Assembly (NCBI GenBank): GCA_002747325.1
Contig: PDOZ01000016.1
Coordinates: forward strand, 1 to 38,251
DNA: 38,251 nucleotides
Direction of reading: 5' to 3'
DNA from: Rhodobacterales bacterium
GTDB taxonomy: Bacteria > Pseudomonadota > Alphaproteobacteria > Rhodobacterales > Rhodobacteraceae
In this document: piece after piece, positions 33,030-38,251 of the stretch
Layout: each line of letters starts with the position of its first letter
Numbering within the stretch: position 1 is the stretch's first letter
Notes under the pieces: generated by a model
What the model saw: the letters and a program-made list of their open reading frames with translations, nothing else
Databases searched by the model: none
Told to the model about the DNA's origin: nothing
Translations under genes and position numbers: made by a program

Positions 33030-34325
33030 TCAGCGGTTTTCCACGTCGACATAATCGCGCAGCGGTGCGCCGGTGTAGAGCTGGCGCGGGCGGCCGATTT
33101 TCTGCGCCGGGTCGCCGATCATTTCTTTCCACTGCGAAATCCAGCCGACCGTGCGCGACAGGGCGAAGATCGGGGTGAACATCGAGGTCGGGAAGCCCAT
33201 GGCTTCGAGGATGATGCCGGAATAGAAATCCACGTTCGGGAACAGTTTCTTTTCCTTGAAATACGGGTCCGACAGGGCGATGCGTTCCAGCTCTTTCGCC
33301 ACCTGCAACAGCGGGTTGTTTTCCACGCCCAGAAGCTCCAGCACCTCGTCGGCGCTTTCCTTCATCACCGTCGCGCGCGGGTCCATGTTCTTGTAAACCC
33401 GGTGGCCAAAGCCCATCAGGCGGAACGGATCGTTCTTGTCCTTGGCGCGGGTGATATATTCCGGGATGCGGTCGACCGTGCCGATCTCTTTCAGCATCTC
33501 GAGGCAGGCCTGGTTGGCGCCGCCATGGGCCGGCCCCCAGAGACAGGCGATCCCGGCGGCGATACAGGCAAACGGGTTGGCGCCCGAGGAACCGGCGAGG
33601 CGCACGGTCGAGGTCGAGGCGTTCTGCTCATGGTCGGCATGCAGGGTGAAGATGCGGTCCATGGCGCGGGCCAGAACCGGGTCGACCTTGTATTCTTCCG
33701 ACGGCACCGAGAAGCACATATGCAGGAAGTTCGCCGCGTAATCGAGCGAGTTTTTCGGGTAAACGAAGGGCTGGCCGATGGAATATTTATAGGCCATGGC
33801 GGTGATGGTCGGCAGTTTTGCGATCATGCGAATCGCGGCCACTTCGCGCTGCCACGGGTCCGAGATGTCGACCGAATCGTGGTAGAAGGCGGACAGGGCG
33901 CCAACCACGCCGACCAGCGTCGCCATCGGGTGTGCGTCGCGGCGATAACCGGAGAAGAACTTGTTGATCTGCTCATGCACCATCGTGTGCCGGGTCACGC
34001 GGCGCTCAAAGGCTTCCAACTCGGTCGCGGTGGGCAATTCGCCGTAGAGCAGCAGGAAACAGACCTCAAGGTAATGCGATTTGGAGGCCAGCTGGTCGAT
34101 CGGGTAGCCGCGGTGCAACAGCTCGCCCTTGCCGCCGTCGATGAAGGTAATGTTCGATTCGCAGGACGCGGTCGAGGTGAAGCCCGGATCGAAGGTGAAC
34201 ACGCCGCCCTGCGCGTAGAGCCTGGTGATGTCGATCACGTCCGGCCCGGCGGTCGGCGAATAGATCGGCAGATCCAGTTCCTTGTCCTTGAAGCTCAGTT
34301 TCGCCGTTCCTGTCTGATTTACCAT
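33030..34325 (-). CDS. gltA: citrate synthase
   Basis: Condenses oxaloacetate and acetyl-CoA to citrate in the TCA cycle. The 431-residue hexameric-type enzyme has catalytic histidine segments [11 protein letters not shown] and [13 protein letters not shown] and the catalytic Asp in [13 protein letters not shown] at 34325 with AAAGGGAACAG upstream. It follows gltX on the same strand by 63 bases. Confidence 0.97.
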   Translation of the reverse strand: MVNQTGTAKLSFKDKELDLPIYSPTAGPDVIDITRLYAQGGVFTFDPGFTSTASCESNITFIDGGKGELLHRGYPIDQLASKSHYLEVCFLLLYGELPTATELEAFERRVTRHTMVHEQINKFFSGYRRDAHPMATLVGVVGALSAFYHDSVDISDPWQREVAAIRMIAKLPTITAMAYKYSIGQPFVYPKNSLDYAANFLHMCFSVPSEEYKVDPVLARAMDRIFTLHADHEQNASTSTVRLAGSSGANPFACIAAGIACLWGPAHGGANQACLEMLKEIGTVDRIPEYITRAKDKNDPFRLMGFGHRVYKNMDPRATVMKESADEVLELLGVENNPLLQVAKELERIALSDPYFKEKKLFPNVDFYSGIILEAMGFPTSMFTPIFALSRTVGWISQWKEMIGDPAQKIGRPRQLYTGAPLRDYVDVENR

Positions 34326-34388
34326 TCTGTTCCCTTTTCTTTCGGACCCCGCGCGGGGCGTTTTGCCTCTCGGATCGCCTTGCGGCGC

Positions 34389-35813
34389 TTAGCCCAGCCG
34401 AGGCCCGTTTTCTGCCGCATCCTGAATGCGTGCGATGCTTTCTTCGCGCCCGAGAACCAGCATCATGTCGAAGACGCTGGGGGTGGCGGCGCGTCCGGCG
34501 AGGGCGGCGCGCAGGGGCGCGGCCAGCTTGCCGAAGGTTATGTCGTGGCGTTCGCAGGCGGTGTTCAACACGCCTTCCAGCCCATCCCGCTCCCAGCTAA
34601 CATTTTGCAGCTGCGGCGTCAATTCCGCCAGTATACCACGGGATACATCCTCCAGCGCCTTCGCGGCCTTTTCATCGCAGCTAATCGGCCGGTCGGTCAG
34701 GGCAAAGCGGGCCTTTTCAAGCACTTGCCCGAGCTTCTTTGCCCCCTGCGCGGCCAGCGGCGCGGCCGGGGTCAGGCGGGCGATTTGTGCCGCGTTCAGC
34801 GGATCCGCGCCGGTGGCGGCGAGGAATTGTTGCAGTTGCGAGACAATCTCCCCCGCTTCCATCGCCGCGAGATGCTTGCCCGACAGGTTGTCCAGCTTCT
34901 TGAAGTCGAACCGGGCCGGGGATTTGCCGATGCCGCCGAGATCAAACCATTCCAGCGCCTGCGCATCGGTGAAAAACTCGTCGTCGCCGTGGCTCCAGCC
35001 GAGGCGGGCGAGGTAATTGCGCATCGCCGCCGCCGGGTATCCCATGGCCTGATATTCCTCGACCCCGAGGGCGCCGTGGCGTTTGGACAGTTTCTTGCCA
35101 TCCGGCCCGTGAATCAGCGGAATATGGGCGAAAACCGGCTGCTCCCAGCCCATCGCGCGGTAAATCAGCGACTGGCGCGCGGCATTATTGAGGTGATCGT
35201 CCCCCCGGATAACATGGGTCACGCCCATGTCGTGATCGTCGACAACAACGGCTAACATATACGTGGGTGTACCATCCGAACGTAAACAAATCGTATCATC
35301 GAGCTGATTATTTTTGATCGTGACCTCGCCCTGCACCTCGTCGCGGATCACCGTTTCGCCCTCCCGCGGGGCCTTTACGCGGATGGCGAAAGGGGCGTCC
35401 GGGTGCGTTGCGGGATCGGCGTCGCGCCACGGGCTCTGGAACAGGGTCGAGCGGCCTTCGGCGCGCGCCTCATCGCGAAAGGCCGCGATTTCTTCCTGCG
35501 TTGAGAAGCACTTATAGGCCCGCCCGCTGGCCAGCATCGCTTCCGCCACTTCCCGGTGCCGATCCGCGCGGGCAAACTGGCTGACCGCCTCGCCGTCATG
35601 CTCCAGCCCGAGCCACGCTAAGCCGCGCCCGATTGCTGCCGTGGCTTCCGGGGTCGAACGCTCGCGGTCCGTGTCCTCGATGCGCAGCAGGAATTTACCG
35701 CCGCGCCCGCGGGCATAGAGCCAGTTGAACAGCGCCGTGCGCGCCCCGCCGATATGCAGGTAGCCGGTGGGCGAGGGGGCGAAGCGGGTGACGACTTGCG
35801 CGGGATCGGACAT
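34389..35813 (-). CDS. gltX: glutamyl-tRNA synthetase
   Basis: Charges tRNA-Glu with glutamate. 474 residues, class I fold with [18 protein letters not shown] (HIGH-type) near the N-terminus and KKLSKRHGA (KMSKS-type) mid-protein; the C-terminal anticodon-binding domain is complete. ATG at 35813. It lies upstream of gltA, a common order in Rhodobacterales, and is divergent from comEC. Alphaproteobacteria may carry two GltX copies; whether this is the only one cannot be seen. Confidence 0.95.
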   Translation of the reverse strand: MSDPAQVVTRFAPSPTGYLHIGGARTALFNWLYARGRGGKFLLRIEDTDRERSTPEATAAIGRGLAWLGLEHDGEAVSQFARADRHREVAEAMLASGRAYKCFSTQEEIAAFRDEARAEGRSTLFQSPWRDADPATHPDAPFAIRVKAPREGETVIRDEVQGEVTIKNNQLDDTICLRSDGTPTYMLAVVVDDHDMGVTHVIRGDDHLNNAARQSLIYRAMGWEQPVFAHIPLIHGPDGKKLSKRHGALGVEEYQAMGYPAAAMRNYLARLGWSHGDDEFFTDAQALEWFDLGGIGKSPARFDFKKLDNLSGKHLAAMEAGEIVSQLQQFLAATGADPLNAAQIARLTPAAPLAAQGAKKLGQVLEKARFALTDRPISCDEKAAKALEDVSRGILAELTPQLQNVSWERDGLEGVLNTACERHDITFGKLAAPLRAALAGRAATPSVFDMMLVLGREESIARIQDAAENGPRLG

Positions 35814-35912
35814 GAAACGCGGCCTTTCTTGCTGGCGTTAACCTTTTGGAAACCACTTTTGCACTATGCTGGGTCGGGCAGGATGTAACGGCTTGCAAGG
35901 GAGAGAACAAGG

Positions 35913-37994
35913 GTGTGGCTTCTGGCACGGATTTCGGGGCGCCTTGAGGGGCTTTACGGGCAGCGTCTGGTGCTGGCGCCGGTGCCGGTGGGGCTTGGCA
36001 TCTGGGCCTATTTCGCGCTGCCGGTCGAGCCGGGGCGCACAATCTGGATCGCGCTGGTGCTGCTGGCGGCGGGGCTTTTGGCGGGCGGCTGGCGCCTGTT
36101 GCACTCGCGCTTTGTCGGGGTGAGCTTCGCGGTTTTTGCGCTGCTTTTGCTGGTCACGGGCTTTCTGGCCGCCGGACTGCGCACGCAACTGGTGCGCGCG
36201 CCGGTGCTGGAATTTTGGTATTACGGCCCGGTGGAGGGCAGGGTGGTCGGCATCGACCGCTCCTCCTCCGGCCTCGTGCGCCTGACGCTGGACCGGCTGC
36301 GCCTCGACCGGATGAGCGCGGCGCAAACCCCTGAAAAGATACGGGTTTCCCTGAACGGCCCCGCCGGGTTTGTCGAACCGGAACCGGGGATGCGCGTGCA
36401 ACTTACCGCCAATCTCTCGCCCCCTTTCGGCCCCGCCGAACCGGGGGGCTATGATTTTCGCCGCCACGCCTATTTCGACCGCATCGGCGGCATCGGCACC
36501 AGCCGCACCCCGCTCCTGCGCATGGGGCCGCAATTTGATGGCGGCTCCGGCGTGTTGGTGCATGGCTGGCGCCGCGCCATTGCCGAGCGGGTGACGGAGG
36601 TGCTGCCCGGCAAATCCGGCGCCTTTGCCGTGGCGATCACCACCGGCCTGCGTTCGGAGATCCCCAAGGACACCCTGACCGCCTTGCGCGAAGCCAATCT
36701 GGCGCATCTGTTAGCCATTTCCGGCCTGCATATGGGGCTGCTGACCGGCTTTGTCTTCATGCTCGCAACCTACGGCCTCGCCGCCATTCCCGGCCTTGCT
36801 AACGCCTATCCCCTGCGCAAAATCGCCGCCGTGCTGGCCATGCAGGCGGGCGCGATTTACCTCGCCCTGTCCGGCGGCGCGGTGGCGACCGAGCGGGCCT
36901 TCATCATGGTTTCGGTGATGTTCGTTGCGGTGATTTTGGACCGGCGGGCGGTGACGCTGCGGGCGGTGGCGCTGGCGGCGCTGTTTTTGCTGCTGACCCA
37001 GCCGGAAAGCCTGCTGGAACCGGGCTTTCAGATGTCCTTTTCCGCCACCGCCGCGCTGGTCGCCACCTTCTCCAAACTGCGCGACCTGCCCCTGCCGCCG
37101 ATGCCCGGCTGGGCGAACTGGCTGGTTTCCGTCGTGCTGTCGAGCTTCGTCGCGGGCATGGCCACGGCCCCCTTTGCGGCGGCGCATTTCAATATGTTCG
37201 CCCATTACGGGCTTCTGGCCAACGTGGTGAGCGTGCCGCTGATGGGCGCGATCATCATGCCCGCCGCCGTCGCCGCCGCGCTGCTGGCGCCGTTCGGGCT
37301 GGACTTTCTGGCGCTGAAACTGATGCACTACCCGATCCTCTGGGTGGTCGGCGTGGCGGAAGAGGTGACCAGCTGGCCCGGCGCGGTGGGGCAGATCGTC
37401 AGCCCGCCGGGGGCGGCGATGGCGGCGATTTCGCTGGGCGGGGTGGCGCTGGTTGCGGGGATCGGGCGCTGGCGCATCGCGGGAATTGCGGCGATCCTGC
37501 TGGGCTTCGGCCTGTGGGCGGATCACGAGCGACCGGACCTGTTGGTCTCACGCAGCGGCGGTATGCTGGGCCTGATGACGCCGGAGGGCCGCGCCCTGAC
37601 ACGGGCCAAGGGGGATGCGTTCACTGCCGAAATCTGGCTGGAAAACGATGGCGACGGCGCGGATCAGGCGCAAGCGGCGGCGCGGCGCGCCTTCACCACG
37701 CAGGACGGCGTGCGCTTCGCCCATCTCGGCGCGGTACAACTGGCCCATGTCACCGGACGCGGCGCGGCGCAAAAAGTGCGCGACCTTTGCGAAACCGTGC
37801 CCTTGATTTTCACCACCGCCGACCTGCCAACCCGCCCAACCGGCTGCCAGATTTTCGATAAATCGACCCTCGCACGCACCGGATCGCTGGCAATCGACGC
37901 CACGGAAGTAGGCTACAGCGTAACCACCGCCGCCGACACCGCCGGAGACCGCCCCTGGAGCCGGGTTCTGGAGCGAGGGCCGGGAGAGCGGTGA
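35913..37994 (+). CDS. comEC: ComEC/Rec2-family DNA uptake channel
   Basis: Inner membrane protein thought to pass single-stranded DNA into the cytoplasm during transformation. 693 residues: an N-terminal DUF4131 domain with two to three helices (about 15-190), then the Competence domain with many helices (ANLAHLLAISGLHMGLLTG, GGAVATERAFIMV, EPGFQMSFSATAAL), and a C-terminal soluble tail. The tail lacks a recognisable HxHxDH metallo-beta-lactamase motif seen in many ComECs. Start GTG at 35913, preceded by GGGAGAG. Divergent from gltX. In relatives lexA usually follows, but the window ends before any such gene. Confidence 0.9.
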   Translation: MWLLARISGRLEGLYGQRLVLAPVPVGLGIWAYFALPVEPGRTIWIALVLLAAGLLAGGWRLLHSRFVGVSFAVFALLLLVTGFLAAGLRTQLVRAPVLEFWYYGPVEGRVVGIDRSSSGLVRLTLDRLRLDRMSAAQTPEKIRVSLNGPAGFVEPEPGMRVQLTANLSPPFGPAEPGGYDFRRHAYFDRIGGIGTSRTPLLRMGPQFDGGSGVLVHGWRRAIAERVTEVLPGKSGAFAVAITTGLRSEIPKDTLTALREANLAHLLAISGLHMGLLTGFVFMLATYGLAAIPGLANAYPLRKIAAVLAMQAGAIYLALSGGAVATERAFIMVSVMFVAVILDRRAVTLRAVALAALFLLLTQPESLLEPGFQMSFSATAALVATFSKLRDLPLPPMPGWANWLVSVVLSSFVAGMATAPFAAAHFNMFAHYGLLANVVSVPLMGAIIMPAAVAAALLAPFGLDFLALKLMHYPILWVVGVAEEVTSWPGAVGQIVSPPGAAMAAISLGGVALVAGIGRWRIAGIAAILLGFGLWADHERPDLLVSRSGGMLGLMTPEGRALTRAKGDAFTAEIWLENDGDGADQAQAAARRAFTTQDGVRFAHLGAVQLAHVTGRGAAQKVRDLCETVPLIFTTADLPTRPTGCQIFDKSTLARTGSLAIDATEVGYSVTTAADTAGDRPWSRVLERGPGER

Positions 37995-38001
37995 GGGCGG
38001 G

Positions 38002-38025
38002 CCCGCCGGTGCCCGGCGGGGTTTT
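38002..38025 (+). terminator. comEC terminator hairpin
   Basis: CCCGCCGG (38002-38009), loop TGC, CCGGCGGG (38013-38020), followed by GTTTT. The stem is the same as in the hairpins beside motif copies (c) and (d). Confidence 0.85.
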
Positions 38026-38037
38026 CATGCCCTGCGG

Positions 38038-38062
38038 GCGGCGAGTATTTATGCTAAAGAGA
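38038..38062 (+). repeat. 25-bp 3'-end motif, degenerate copy (g)
   Basis: GGCGAGTATTTATGCTAAA then GAGAAA, so GAGTATTT and GCTAA are kept but the AAGAAGAAG end is altered. A palindromic element starts about 10 bases further on. Confidence 0.6.
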
Positions 38063-38072
38063 AATAGATTTA

Positions 38073-38174
38073 AGGCGCCCGACCTTAAACATGAGACACG
38101 AATACCCTGTCATGCCTTCGGCATTCTCGGGACATTCGTGTCGCTTGATGCTTCAGGTTAACGGCGGGACGCTT
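38073..38174 (+). mobile_element. palindromic element family 4 (102 bp, TA-flanked)
   Basis: Outer arms AGGCGCCCGACCTTAAACATG and (reverse complement of right) AAGCGTCCCGCCGTTAACCTG, then a long hairpin GACACGAAT (38095-38103) with ATTCGTGTC (38134-38142) and inner ATGCC-TTC-GGCAT. TA at 38071-38072 and 38175-38176. Only one copy in the window. The sequence differs from families 1 and 3, but the ends follow the same pattern. Confidence 0.75.
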
Positions 38175-38177
38175 TAG

Positions 38178-38251
38178 GACCAATCGACATTCAGGATTCC
38201 CAAAGGGTGTGTTTGTGTGATTCATAGAGCCCCATATTGAGCAATCTGGGG
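38178..38251. other. unassigned window end
   Basis: About 74 bases after the last palindromic element, with no gene start, tRNA or repeat that I can support. Base composition is less GC-rich than the rest. It may belong to a further mobile element beginning beyond the window, but nothing shows this. Confidence 0.3.

Noticed and set aside
38178..38251. Start of an insertion sequence at the window end
   Set aside because: No terminal inverted repeat or transposase reading frame can be shown in the 74 bases available.

Overview
The window is high-GC DNA from an alphaproteobacterium, almost certainly the Rhodobacteraceae (Roseobacter/Rhodobacter group). The evidence is the gene content and order: rplU-rpmA with an HhH-extended L21, obgE-proB-proA, chpT beside olsB-olsA, ccmF-ccmH-enoyl-CoA hydratase, gltA-gltX-comEC, and a very large RTX protein ending in a Hint_2 domain. 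Genus cannot be settled from the sequence. No plasmid or phage backbone, CRISPR array or complete insertion sequence is visible. The window reads as chromosomal core with one accessory island (about 13.7-23.3 kb) and a smaller accessory patch (about 28.2-29.7 kb).

Layout. 0-8 kb: partial tRNA-Ser(CGA) on the minus strand, a DUF2059-like exported protein, rplU-rpmA with promoter, leader and terminator, four RimJ/RimL-like acetyltransferases in a row, then obgE-proB-proA with overlapping reading frames. 8-13.5 kb: chpT, divergent from olsB-olsA (ornithine lipid synthesis); a ThiE-like protein and a TfoX N-domain protein on the minus strand; trmJ; dsbB and a YqaA/DedA-like membrane protein. 13.5-23.3 kb: tRNA-Leu(CAA), an NAD(P)-binding protein gene broken by a palindromic mobile element, about 1 kb of AT-rich to mixed non-coding DNA, the 1581-aa RTX/Hint gene, a RodZ-like regulator and a DsbA-type thioredoxin. 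23.3-28.2 kb: aminotransferase, periplasmic amidase and a class A PBP. 28.2-29.5 kb: a small zinc-ribbon membrane protein and a flavodoxin-fold oxidoreductase behind a SoxR-type palindrome. 29.6-38 kb: ccmF, ccmH, a PaaG-like hydratase, then gltA and gltX on the minus strand and comEC divergent from them.

How the genes work together. Envelope and redox functions recur: dsbA and dsbB (disulfide formation), ccmF and ccmH (cytochrome c maturation), amidase and PBP1A (peptidoglycan), olsA and olsB (membrane lipid). ChpT belongs to the CckA-ChpT-CtrA phosphorelay, and a perfect TTAA-N7-TTAA CtrA-type site lies in the AT-rich region upstream of the RTX gene.

The most unusual content is non-coding. 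(1) Five palindromic elements of about 101-111 bp fall into three sequence families. Every one of their ends fits the same pattern, RGCR-N10-six bases ending in TG (AACCTG in the best-conserved arm), and most sit between TA dinucleotides. One breaks a gene. One has split a copy of the repeat described next. One lies 12 bp before the ccmF start. (2) A 25-bp motif, core GAGTATTTNTGCTAAGAAG, occurs seven times at gene 3' ends, three times beside the same CCGCCGG/CCGGCGG hairpin. It looks like a family-specific, possibly two-way transcription terminator.
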